Below, piece after piece: positions 33,640-44,164 of a stretch of DNA of 64,000 nucleotides. The stretch's first letter is position 1, and every line of letters begins with the position of its first letter. This stretch comes from Achatina immaculata (taxonomy: Eukaryota > Mollusca > Gastropoda > Stylommatophora > Achatinidae). The position numbers were made by a program, and so were the translations under genes. Below the pieces are notes generated by a model that saw nothing but the letters and a program-made list of their open reading frames with translations, had not been told where the DNA came from and searched no databases. The stretch lies in the NCBI GenBank assembly GCA_009760885.1, contig CM019702.1, positions 48,695,925 to 48,759,924 on the forward strand, read 5' to 3'.

Positions 33640-34960
33640 CAAAATTTATAGACTATGCCATTGTTTTAAATGCTATATGATTCTTTTTATTTCTTTCTTC
33701 GCTGTTCCAGCTTCGTACTTACTTGACATATAAACAACCAATGAAACTGAAGACACTTAATCTCTTTATCTTCATTGAGGTGGACCTGTATTAAGCAGCG
33801 TTTCGCCCGACTGTTCTAATTCCACCTCAAGCCTGCAGCAAACTTAACATATACACCATCTTACACCAGATACACCCAGAAAGAATGTCAGCAGTGCACA
33901 CCCTGATACGTCTGTTTCCAGTTTCTCACGTGCTCTAAGAATAATTACTAATCTGGATAGCCACGAAGTTGCATGTTTCACATTGTTAATCTAAAACCCA
34001 TTTACTTCGTTATTTCATTGTTGGTAGCAAAAGTAAATCTGGACCCACTTTCCCGGTGTTTCTGTCAACGAAACAAAGAGAAGTTGCTTGTACGAGTGCA
34101 GGTAATCCGAGGTTCAGTAGGAAAATGAAAAGTGTAAATCTCAGAGTTCTACGAACGAACTTTATCCTGTTTTCACAGATGTGGGCGTTGTGTGAAGGGA
34201 CGAACAATGACGAGGCTACGTAGGTAGAGGCATATCTCTGTGAATGAAACTAACGTAAACAAATTCAATACAGTCATGATCTTGACTGATCTAATGAAGG
34301 TAGAACAAACGCTACCAAAAAGCGATGTAAGAGTAAGATAGGACAGAAAGGTGGTTTGAGGTTTGTACAATTCTCTCTGACCTCAACACACTACTGTTAA
34401 TATTGGTAGAAGCAAGGTGCCGTGTTGTTAGGGCGTTGTTCATTCCTAGCGAAGGCGGTTGCTAGTCATACCGGAGTCCTGGGGTCGAGTCACATTCATT
34501 CTTTTAATATTTTTTTTCTTTCTATCACTAGTACAGTATGTGACCAACTATTTTTTAAATCTAATCACACATTTGTTGCTCTAAGACTTCGCATGACCTT
34601 CATCAAGTTCCACAACTCTAGCTCCTTCACAGCCACCATGTAAATACGAGAGAGCTACGTTATTCAGTAATATTACCGTTATTATCCTTTCTTTTATATC
34701 ATCGCTGTGGCTTCCTTTTAAGAATGGACTGGGTTCTAGCCCATATCCAAATCTTCTTGGTCAGTAAAGCTGGAAACGGGTACCTGTCTCCTGTGTTATG
34801 GAACGAGGGAGTCAATCTCCAGCTAGAATCTCATACTCAAAACGAACCTCCACCACGTCGCTACTGTGTGGTACTGGAATAGGAATGACAAAGAGAGATT
34901 ATCTGGGTAGAAAGGACTTAGGGGTGGAAACTGCCGAAATGAAACACCCAGAGCTATTTT
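33640..34960. other. Intergenic, possible SINE scraps only
   Basis: GTGCCGTGTTGTTAGGGCG...GGGGTCGAGTCAC at 34420-34495 is weakly tRNA-like. No gene is supported. Short frames here lack any family signature. Confidence 0.35.
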
Positions 34961-34975
34961 AGATTTAACCAGTAA

Positions 34976-36850
34976 CATAAGAAACATATAACAACGAAGA
35001 CAGAGCGAGAGAAAGAAGAGAAAAGTAGAGAAAGAAGAGAAGAGAAGAAGAAGAGACTAAAGAGAGAGAAGAGAAGAGTTTGAAGAGAGAGAGAGAAGAG
35101 AGACAGAGAAGAGTGAAGATAGAAAAGAAAGAGAGAGAGAAGAGATTGAAGAGAGAGAGAGAGAAGAGAAGAGATTGAAGAGGGAGAAAAGAAAGAGGTT
35201 GAAGAGAGATAATAGAAGGAGATAAAAGAGAAATGGAGAGCGAAGAGAGAGAAAGAGGAGAGATTGAAGAGAGAGAGAAGAGAAAGAGAGAAGAGGAAAG
35301 ACTGAAGAGAGAGAGAAGAGAAAGTGAGACAAGAGAAGAGAAAGAGATTGAAGAGAATGAAGAGACACAGAAAGAGAGAGCAAGAGAAAGAGAAAAGAGA
35401 TTGGAGAGAGAGAAGGGAAATAGAGAAGAGAATAGAAGAGAGAGAGAGAAAGAGAGAGAGAGAGAATAGAAAGAAATAAAAGAGAAATGGAGAGCGAAGA
35501 GAAGGAAGAGAATAGATTGAAGAGAGAGAAAATAAAGAGATAAAGAGAAATGAAGAACGAAGAGAGAGAGAAGAAAATAGGAAGAGAAGAGAGAGAGAAG
35601 AAAAAAGAGAATAAATTGAAGAGAGAGAGAAGAGAAGAGAGATAGACAGAGAAGAGAAGAGAAGAGAAAAGGAGAGATTGAAGAGAGAGAATAGAAAGAG
35701 ATCAAAGAGAACTGCAGAGCGAAGAGAGAGAGAGAGAGAGAAAAGAAGAAGAAGAAGCGATTAAAAAGAGAGAAGAGAAAGAGAGGAGAAGAGAAGAGAC
35801 TGAAGAGAGAGCAGAGAAAGATAGAATTTGAGAACGACGAGAAAGAGAGAGAGAGAGAGAGAAGAGGAAAAGAAGAGAAGAGAGAGAGAAGGAAGAGATT
35901 GAAGAGAGAGAGAGAAGAGAGAGAGAGAAAATGAAAAAAAGAAGGAGAGAGAGAAGAGAAGGAAATGAAGAGAGAAAAAAGAGATAAAAGAGAAATGGAG
36001 AGCGAAGAGAAGAGAGAAGAGGAAAGACTGAAGAGAGAGAGAGAAAGTGAGACAAGAGAAGAGAAGAGATTGAAGAGAATGAAGAGACACAGAAAGAGAG
36101 AGAGAAAGAGAAAAGAGATTGGAGAGAGAGAAGGGAAATAGAGAAGAGAATAGAAGAGAGAGAAGAGAAAGAGAGAGAATAGAAAGAAATAAAAGAGAAA
36201 TGGAGAGCGAAGAGAAGGAAGAGAATAGATTGAAGAGAGAGAAAATAAAGAGATAAAGAGAAATGAAGAACGAAGAGAGAGAGAAGAAAATAGGAAGAGA
36301 AGAGAGAGAGAAGAAAAAAGAGAATAAATTGAAGAGAGAGAGAAGAGAAGAGAGATAGACAGAGAAGAGAAGAGAAAGAGAAAAGGAGAGATTGAAGAGA
36401 GAGAATAGAAAGAGATCAAAGAGAACTGCAGAGCGAAGAGAGAGAGAGAGAGAAAAGAAGCGAGTAAAATAGAGAGAAGAGAAAGAGAGGAGAAGAGAAG
36501 AGATTGAAGAGAGAGCAGAGAAAGATAGAATTTGAGAACGACGAGAAAGAGAGAGAGAGAGAGAGAAGAGGAAAAGAAGAGAAAGAGAGAGAGAAGGGAT
36601 TGAAGAGAGAGAAGAGAAAGAGGGAGAGAGAGAAAATGAAAAAAAGAAGGAGAGAGAAGAGAGAGAAGAGAAGAGAAGGAAATGAAGAGAGAGAAAAAAG
36701 AGATAAAAGAGAAATGGAGAGCGAAGAGAAGAGAGAGAAGAGAAGGAGATAAAAGAGACTCTGAGAGTGAAGACAGAGATAGAAAATAGAGAATGTAGAG
36801 AAAGAAGGAAAAGAGACAATGTAGACGGCGAGAGAGAGAAGAGTGAAAAA
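34976..36850. repeat. Polypurine (GA-rich) tract, 1.9 kb
   Basis: Almost every + strand base is A or G, built from GAGAGA, GAAGAGA and GATTGAAGAGA blocks. A longer duplication is visible: landmarks such as GAACTGCAGAGCGAAG (35709 and 36424) and the preceding few hundred bases recur about 715 bp apart. The very long minus-strand frame of Ser/Leu/Phe here is low-complexity by-product, not a protein. Confidence 0.93.
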
Positions 36851-36859
36851 AAGAGAAGC

Positions 36860-37450
36860 CTTGCACAATGTACAACTTACAGACCTTAAGCTGCTACCTG
36901 GTTGACTTAATGACCCGATTACATAAATCAAACTGAAAGCCCTGAACCTTTGACTTCATTGTTTAAACTTTCGTATTCTTTGTCTTGGAGATTTCAAACC
37001 GAATATATGAATTGTTTATTTATTTCTTGCAAAGTGTTATTCTTGCCATAAATGCAAACAAAACGTGATAGTTTTCACAAGTGGCGGGCCCTGCTCCTCC
37101 TACAATTTTGATCTTGATTGCTTAAGATGAAATCTTCTCATAATAATCCACTCCCTTGGGTTTCTATACCACGCGCTTGGAAGTCCGGCCTGTAATATCT
37201 AGTGTTAAATGTGATGTAGTCTTGCTTCATTCCACTGATGTTTATGGGGGGGGGGGGAAATACAGTGTTAGTGGCAGTATTATCCCTGGCCTTCTGACCC
37301 TGGCGATTTACCTATTAGGTCAAGCAGACGTAAGCCTGCGGGGGGGGGGGGGGTCCGGAAGAGAAGCGGGCCCAGCATCAAGGGGGCCACAGATACAGAG
37401 TAAATTTTATTTACACGAAAATGGTTAAATAAACGAGTAATAAGTCTAAT
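36860..37450. other. Gene-free spacer with two G tracts
   Basis: Runs of 11-14 G at about 37247-37257 and 37339-37352, then ordinary sequence leading into the 31-bp satellite. Confidence 0.5.
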
Positions 37451-37469
37451 GAAAAGTTTAAGGAGATAT

Positions 37470-39215
37470 AGTAACTGGTGTGTCTGGTCTGTGTAATACA
37501 CTTAAATGATGTGTCTGGTCTGTGTAATACACTTAAATGATGTGTCTGGTCTGTGTAATACACTTAAATGATGTGTCTGGTCTGTGTAATACACTTAACT
37601 GGTGTGTCTGGTCTGTGTAATACACTTAAATGATGTGTCTGGTCTGTGTAATACACTTAAATGATGTGTCTGGTCTGTGTTAATACACTTAACTGATGTG
37701 TCTGGTCTGTGTAATACACTTAAATGATGTGTCTGGTCTGTGTAATACACTTAAATGATGTGTCTGGTCTGTGTAATACACTTAACTGGTGTGTCTGGTC
37801 TGTGTAATACACTTAAATGATGTGTCTGGTCTGTGTAATACACTTAAATGATGTGTCTGGTCTGTGTAATACACTTAAATGATGTGTCTGGTCTGTGTAA
37901 TACACTTAAATGATGTGTCTGGTCTGTGTAATACACTTAACTGGTGTGTCTGGTCTGTGTAATACACTTAAATGATGTGTCTGGTCTGTGTAATACACTT
38001 AAATGATGTGTCTGGTCTGTGTAATACACTTAAATTATGTGTCTGGTCTGTGTAATACACTTAAATGATGTGTCTGGTCTGTGTAATACACTTAAATGAT
38101 GTGTCTGGTCTGTGTAATACACTTAACTGGTGTGTCTGGTCTGTGTAATACACTTAAATGATTTGTCTGGTCTGTGTAATACACTTAAATGATGTGTCTG
38201 GTCTGTGTAATACACTTAACTGGTGTGTCTGGTCTGTGTAATACACTTAAATGATGTGTCTGGTCTGTGTAATACACTTAACTGGTGTGTCTGGTCTGTG
38301 TAATACACTTAAATGATGTGTCTGGTCTGTGTAATACACTTAAATGATGTGTCTGGTCTGTGTAATACACTTAACTGGTGTGTCTGGTCTGTGTAATACA
38401 CTTAAATGATGTGTCTGGTCTGTGTAATACACTTAACTGGTGTGTCTGGTCTGTGTAATACACTTAAATGATGTGTCTAGTCTGTGTAATACACTTAACT
38501 GATGTGTCTGGTCTGTGTAATACACTTAACTGGTGTGTCTGGTCTGTGTAATACACTTAAATGATGTGTCTGGTCTGTGTAATACACTTAACTGATGTGT
38601 CTGGTCTGTGTAATACACTTAACTGATGTGTCTGGTCTGTGTAATACACTTAACTGATGTGTCTGGTCTGTGTAATACACTTAAATGATGTGTCTGGTCT
38701 GTGTTAATACACTTAAATGATGTGTCTGGTCTGTGTAATACACTTAAATGATGTGTCTGGTCTGTGTAATACACTTAAATGATGTGTCTGGTCTGTGTAA
38801 TACACTTAAATGATGTGTCTGGTCTGTGTTAATACACTTAAATGATGTGTCTGGTCTGTGTTAATACACTTAAATGATGTGTCTGGTCTGTGTTAATACA
38901 CTTAAATGATGTGTCTGGTCTGTGTTAATACACTTAACTGATGTGTCTGGTCTGTGTTAATACACTTAACTGATGTGTCTGGTCTGTGTAATACACTTAA
39001 ATGATGTGTCTGGTCTGTGTAATACACTTAAATGATGTGTCTGGTCTGTGTAATACACTTAAATGATGTGTCTGGTCTGTGTTAATACACTTAAATGATG
39101 TGTCTGGTCTGTGTTAATACACTTAAATGATGTGTCTGGTCTGTGTTAATACACTTAACTGATGTGTCTGGTCTGTGTAATACACTTAACTGGTGTGTCT
39201 GGTCTGTGTAATACA
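37470..39215 (+). repeat. Satellite, 31/32-bp unit, ~56 copies
   Basis: Unit GTGTCTGGTCTGTGTAATAC plus ACTTAAATGAT. Variants are AAATGATG, AACTGATG and AACTGGTG, and a 32-bp form with GTGTTAATAC that clusters beyond 38700. Copies are otherwise almost identical, so the array is recently homogenised. The unit is not a multiple of three, so no protein is encoded. Confidence 0.97.
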
Positions 39216-39515
39216 TGTAACGGTTGTGTTTTTATCTGTATAATACATATAATGGTTGTGTTTTTATCTGTATAATACATATAACGGTTGTATTTTGTCG
39301 GTGCAATAAAAGGTTGTGTTTGGATCTGTATAATACATATAACGGTTGTATTTTGTCTGTGCAATAAAAGGTTGTGTTTTGATCTGTATAATACATATAA
39401 CGGTTGTATTTTGTCGGTGCAATAAAAGGTTGTGTTTGGATCTGTATAATACATATAACGGTTGTGTTTTGTCTATATAATAAATGTAACGGTTGTGTTT
39501 GGTCTATGTAATACA
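39216..39515 (+). repeat. Diverged edge array related to the 31-bp satellite
   Basis: Units such as ATAATACATATAACGGTTGT plus GTTTTTATCTGT alternate with GTGCAATAAAAGGTTGTG. The ATAATACA-x-x-TAACxGTTGTG core aligns with the main satellite, suggesting older units at the array edge. Confidence 0.8.
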
Positions 39516-39560
39516 AACATATATAACAAAATAAGAGATCACAATTAGAAGGAAATCAAT

Positions 39561-39790
39561 CCATATACTAGGGCATTGGCGGTATAGATCAGAGGGAGAG
39601 CAAGCGCCCTTACCAAGTTGCCATATTATAAGGCATTGACGGTATAGATCAGAGGAAGAGCAAGCGCCCTTACCAAGTTGCCATATACTAGGGCATTGAC
39701 GGTATAGATCAAAGGGAGAGCAAGTGCCCTTACTAAGTTGCCATATTCTAAGGCATTGACAGTATAGATCGGAGGGAGAGCAATGGCCTA
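39561..39790 (+). repeat. 60-bp tandem repeat resembling a tRNA 5' half, 4 copies
   Basis: Units start at 39561, 39621, 39681 and 39741. Each contains GGTATAGATCAGAGGGAGAGC (D-arm/A-box-like, cf. TAGCTCAGNGG-AGAGC) and GCGCCCTTACC (anticodon-loop-like), with no B box. The last unit continues into AGCAATGGCCTAAGTTTAGC. Likely a tandemly amplified SINE head. Confidence 0.75.
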
Positions 39791-39844
39791 AGTTTAGCCT
39801 AGGGCCCCAGTGTCGGTTAATCCTTATCTGCCTGTCCATACACT

Positions 39845-40005
39845 AGAGGGCGACGTGGTCATTATGGTGTCCGCCTGTCTTTCTTTCCCTACCTCTCAAG
39901 GAACCAGGTACTTATTTCTGCAGGTGGCTGGCCCAGGCTTGACTTAAACCACTGACATTGTCGTTAGGGACCAGTGTACTAACCATTCGCTAGCCAAGCG
40001 CCCTC
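39845..40005 (-). repeat. tRNA-derived SINE
   Basis: The minus strand reads GCTTGGCTAGCGAATGGTTA (A-box region), then GTGGTTTAAGTCAAGCC (B-box-like), then a body with TACCTGGTTCCTTGAGAGG. Not related in the body to the 32915 SINE. Confidence 0.55.
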
Positions 40006-40009
40006 ATAT

Positions 40010-40645
40010 TCTTAACTAAATAAACATTTCAAAGCTCCTACATTTCTTTTCATACTTTCTTTTTTTAAATTTCAACAGTGCTACAGTCTTCAGCTTAAAA
40101 AAATCTTTTATCTGTCTTAATCTTCAGATGAACTATTCTGTTTACGTGCAGTTGACTTCAGAAGTTAGCATGCACAAAATTGATCACTTACAATCACTAA
40201 ACGTTTTTTTATCACAATGTGATTCATTGGCTACTTTCATCCATTCACACGTGACCAACACATTTTCATTTAAAAAACTCCGCCCGGAAACATCATATCC
40301 ATATATTAGCAGGCAGCCAGTCATTAGCATATCCGAACAAAAAAAAAACCCTAAAAAAACAGACATACACAAAGCTGGTCGCATACGTCCCTCTCTCTCA
40401 CCAAAATACATATTCTCATGTTACTAGTATCCCTAGGAGAGCACGTGTGTGGCTGGAACGTACATTTTCCAACGCCCCAGAGCATTAGTTTCATTTCCGC
40501 TCCCATAATCCTCGTATGCGCTCAAATTATGACGGCGTAAAAGCTACATTTACATTCTATCGCATAAAGCCAGACATAAAAGTTCTTATTTCCTTACCAG
40601 TTATATAACTTTATGTCAGTTTTGTCTATATGTACCTAACAGACC
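40010..40645. other. Intergenic, no gene recognised
   Basis: No family signature in either strand; an A run at 40341-40349. Confidence 0.4.
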
Positions 40646-40649
40646 CGTA

Positions 40650-40905
40650 ATCATCATCATCATCATCATCATCATCACATTTCACTCCCTTGAGAGCATA
40701 GGCCACGGATAAAGGCTCTCCAGTCATCCCTGTTCTTGGAATTATTCTCTGCGTCCTTCCAGATGCACCCCTTGTTTCTGAGCACTGTCACAACTTCTCT
40801 TCTCCAAGTAAGTCTAGGCCATCCTCGTTTTCTATTTCCTTGAGGATTCCATGTCAGTGCCTGTCTTGCTATGCTGGTGTCGGGTTTCCTCGGGCCCATA
40901 AGACT
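40650..40905 (-). mobile_element. (GAT)n-tailed LINE 3' end, minus strand (copy 1)
   Basis: The minus strand encodes RQALTWNPQGNRKRGWPRLT, WRREVVTVLRNKGCIW then NRDDWRAFIRGLCSQG, the classic LTWxPxGKRKRGRPxxTWRR...RDxWRxxxxGLCS tail. The (ATC)n at 40651-40677 on the + strand is its (GAT)n tail. Same family as 50870-51125. Confidence 0.85.
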
Positions 40906-41560
40906 GATTACTAAAAATTATAAGGTTCGTTATGGAAGCTCAACTTGTGAGGCTTTATATCTGTGCAGTATACTTGCTATTGTTTTATTTATGAGCTTCT
41001 GTGAGGTACTTTCAATATCTTCTTACACAAACCAACACAAGTTGTCCTATGATGAAGCCCGTTCGTCCCTTCAACTTTGAAAGGTATCGTACATGAGGAA
41101 GAAAACAAGACGAGACTAAACTCTGTAAACTGTTTCTCAGGCCGAGAAGAAACGCTTTTCTTTATGTAGGTGTTCTAATTTGAAGTGTTTCACTATGTTT
41201 TTTGAGGGGGGGGGAGGGGGGAATGAGACGAGATAGTTCTTTATATTTTTTTCTTACTCTCAGCATTCAAGAACAAAGATGGCCTCTTTACAGTAATATA
41301 AATAAGTTCATATAATCTGCAGGGGTTGACATTTTCCACTGAAAAAAAAATGCTAAAAAGAATTTTTTTTTCCTCTTTTCTGTTTTACCAAGAAGAAATG
41401 AATTAAATTTCACAAACAATGGATCTTTAATTTTATTTTGTTTCTAAAAGTTTTGATACCATCATCCTGTGGCACCTTCTTGCTTGAACGATTTCTTCAG
41501 CTTACTATTACTTTCATGATATGTATGGCCATGCTGCTTTTTTGTCCATATACTGATGTT
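40906..41560. other. Intergenic, no gene recognised
   Basis: A G-rich run at about 41206-41222, otherwise AT-rich. Confidence 0.4.
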
Positions 41561-41564
41561 CTAT

Positions 41565-41699
41565 CAGCATCGTTATTGTCAGCATATCAGCATTACCACT
41601 GTACACTGTCAATATCATTATTATAACCATATTAGCATTACTGTTGTACACACATTATCAGTAATGCTACTTTCGCATATCAGTATTGTTATTGTTGTA
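41565..41699 (+). repeat. 45-bp minisatellite, left part
   Basis: Degenerate units with CATATCAGTATTGTTATTGT and GTACACTGTCAATATC. The array is broken by HAR copy C, resumes at 43244-43290, is broken by a LINE end, and resumes at 43728. Confidence 0.75.
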
Positions 41700-43243
41700 G
41701 GTTCTAAGGACTGTTAATGCCGGAGGTGGGGTGGAGAATTCGCTCTCCGCCCCAACGGCGTGCGTCTCAAATAGCCTCTGGCAGTCAAGTCCAGCTCATG
41801 GCCTTCTCGTGACAGAACTGTTTAAAATGACAGGAGAAGGGGCGAAGGCGAATATCTGGCGCCTGAAAACCAGACATTTAGGGTAGATGAGAGGCACGTT
41901 TAGTAGCTCATCTACCGCTGCTGGCGAGATTCTTCAGCTGCCGTGTGTGGAGCGGTGCTCCTCTCGGCCAATGAAGAAAGGTGGAAATGGGGTTGTCGCG
42001 TGGCACCACTGCGGAAAAGGTGGTAGAAAGGATAAAGCGAAGCAAACAGTCAAATCACGGCACCTCTGGTCTTGAGGTCGGCCACGTCCTAAGTGCACTT
42101 ATATCGGGTGAAATGCATGAACCGGCTTGTCCCAGAGGTTAAGACACTGCTGGCAAGACTCTTCGGATGCCGCGCGTGGAGTGAAGCTCCTCCCGGTCAA
42201 GGAAGAAACTGCGGAAAAGAAATAAAGGTTGCTGTGCGACTCCGATGTAAAAAGGTGAAGGAAAGGATAAAATGAAGTTTAATCGGTATGTCCAGTTGTA
42301 TCGTTGCGAGAGCTACACATATCACGGCGCCTTTGCTCTAGAGGCGGGCCACGTCTGAAATACACCTACACTGGTGAAATATGCCTAAACCGGCATACAC
42401 CAGGGGTGAAACCTGATGGCTAGGCATGTCATGCAACCTCCGCTCTAGAGGTCGGTCACGCCCGATATACACCCATACTGGTGAAATATGCCTAAACCGG
42501 CTCAGACCAGGGGTGAAACTTGAAGGCTACCCATGTCACGGTACCTCTGCTCTAGAAGTCGGTCACGTCCCAAACACGCCCATACTGGGATAATATGCCT
42601 AAACCGGCTCACACCAGGGGTGAAACTTGATGGGTACGCATGTCACGGTACCTCTGCTCTACAGATCGGTCACATCTCAAACACGCCCATACTAGGATAA
42701 TATGCCTAAACCAGCTCAACCCAGGGGTGGAAGTCACTAGTGGCGAGGATTCATCCTCCTGGACAAAAGCTCCATCCTGGTCACAACTAGGAAGGGTAGG
42801 GGCCACGACCACAAAATGCTGAAGTCGGAGACACTGGACCAGGGCAGTCTAGATAGGCAACCACCTCTCATTCGGTGGGGATGTCTGCGTATCCTAATCA
42901 CGCTGAGGTTTTCCGGTGAGAAAGTCCAACTCTGGCCTGGGTGGGCTACCACCTCTCATCCAGCGGGGATATACTGATATCCAAAACACGTCGAGGTTTT
43001 CCTGTGAGAAAGTCCAACTCTAGACGAAACTGGTGCAACGAAAACCACAGTGTCACGCAATCCTGCTTGTGAGACCCATCAAGAATACAGGCTCAAGCCC
43101 TGGGATACTCTGAACCTTTTGTGGTCCTCTCGAGGATCTCGTGTGGAGACCACACGGGGGACCACAGGACTTAACGAGGACCACAGACGTAAATTCAGTA
43201 GGATCATAGGGAGGTCTTGGTGGTAGAAGCCAACGAGGAAGAA
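41700..43243 (+). mobile_element. HAR retroposon, copy C, full length with target duplication
   Basis: Sense on the + strand from GGTTCTAAGG to GAGGAAGAAG. Flanked by GTTATTGTTGTA at 41688-41699 and 43244-43255 (11-12 bp; the leading G may belong to the tail). Contains the GGTAGATGAG/CTCATCTACC hairpin (41882-41916), five units with CCTCTGCTCTAGAGGTCGG and TAAACCGGCTCA (42060-42740), and the CCGGTGAGAAAGTCCAACTC array (42850-43025). No open frame is shared with copies A and B in a way that suggests selection. Confidence 0.88.
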
Positions 43244-43294
43244 GTTATTGTTGTACACTGTAAGTATCGTTGTCGTCCGCATACCGGCACTATT

Positions 43295-43727
43295 ACTGTA
43301 AATTACCAAGAGGCGAAAACCATAATTCGTAACACAATGCAACAACGAACCAGATGCAATATACCAACTACAAAGACATCAGCAAACCATCCTCTTTCGC
43401 CTACGGACAGCCCACTGCAGACTACTAAGCCACTTACAGTGACTCAAAATGTCTCACACAGACGAGTGTTCATGTGGCAGTGGAGTCCAGACTCCAGAAC
43501 ATATCCTTCAAGAGTGCCAAAAACCATGTAGAACTGAGGCGTGAGACATGGCCAGAGGACACAAGCTTGGGGCAACAGCTTTGGGGCTCCTATCAGGATC
43601 TGGAGAGGACTGCGGGCTTTGCCATTTCGAAGGGATCAGGATCTGGAGAGGACTGCGAGCTTTGCCATGTCGACAGGGATCAGGATCTGATGTGACCAAC
43701 AACCTCGAACTCAAAATAAGAAAAAAA
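43295..43727 (+). mobile_element. Jockey-like LINE 3' end
   Basis: Reads YQEAKTIIRNTMQ, then across frameshifts SHTDECSCGSGVQTPEHILQ and ELRRETWPEDTSLGQQLWGS, YQDLERTAGFA; the final ~60 bp (GGATCTGGAGAGGACTGCG) is duplicated. Ends ACCTCGAACTC with an A-rich tail, and minisatellite units resume immediately after. Confidence 0.8.
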
Positions 43728-44155
43728 AATGTACACTGTAAGTATCATTGTTGTCAGCATACAAGTATTATTGTTATACACTGTAAGTATCGTTGTTGTC
43801 TGCATACATTGTACTCTGTAAGTATCATTGTTGTTAGTATACCAATAATACTGTTGTACACTGTAAGTATCATTGTTGTCAGTATACCAGTAATATTGTT
43901 GTACACAGTAAGTATCATTGCTGTCAGCTTACAAGTATTATTGTTGTACAAAGTATCATTGTTGTCAGCATACAAGTATTATTGTTGTACACTGTAATTA
44001 TCGTTGTTGTCTGCATACATTGTACACTGTAAGTATCGTTGTCAGCATACCAGCATTATTGTTGTACACTGTAAGCATCGTTGTTGTCAGCATACCAGCA
44101 TCATTGTTGTACACTGTAAGTATCGTTGTTGTCAGCATACCAGTATTATTGGTGT
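43728..44155 (+). repeat. 45-bp minisatellite, right part
   Basis: Unit GTACACTGTAAGTATCATTG plus TTGTCAGCATACAAGTATTA and TTGTT, about 9-10 copies with some units shortened. The VVHCKYRCCQHTSII-like frames are a side effect of the 45-bp period. Confidence 0.9.
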
Positions 44156-44164
44156 TAACTATCA

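Noticed and set aside
34010..34207. Minus-strand 65-codon frame with a hydrophobic stretch resembling a signal peptide
   Set aside because: No splice context, no homology I recognise and no partner exons nearby; length is expected by chance.
34965..36875. 636-codon minus-strand open frame rich in Ser, Leu and Phe
   Set aside because: It is the complement of a polypurine tract with few possible stops; the overlapping frames are equally open and equally low in complexity. No domain, no codon bias.
37470..39215. CRISPR-like look of regularly spaced repeats
   Set aside because: The whole 31/32-bp unit repeats with no unique spacers, and the surroundings are animal nuclear DNA. It is a satellite.
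41887..43050. Short frames shared by the HAR copies (for example GGRKDKAKQTVKSRHLW)
   Set aside because: They recur because the DNA recurs. They are broken at different points in the copies, and substitutions do not favour third positions as far as I can see.
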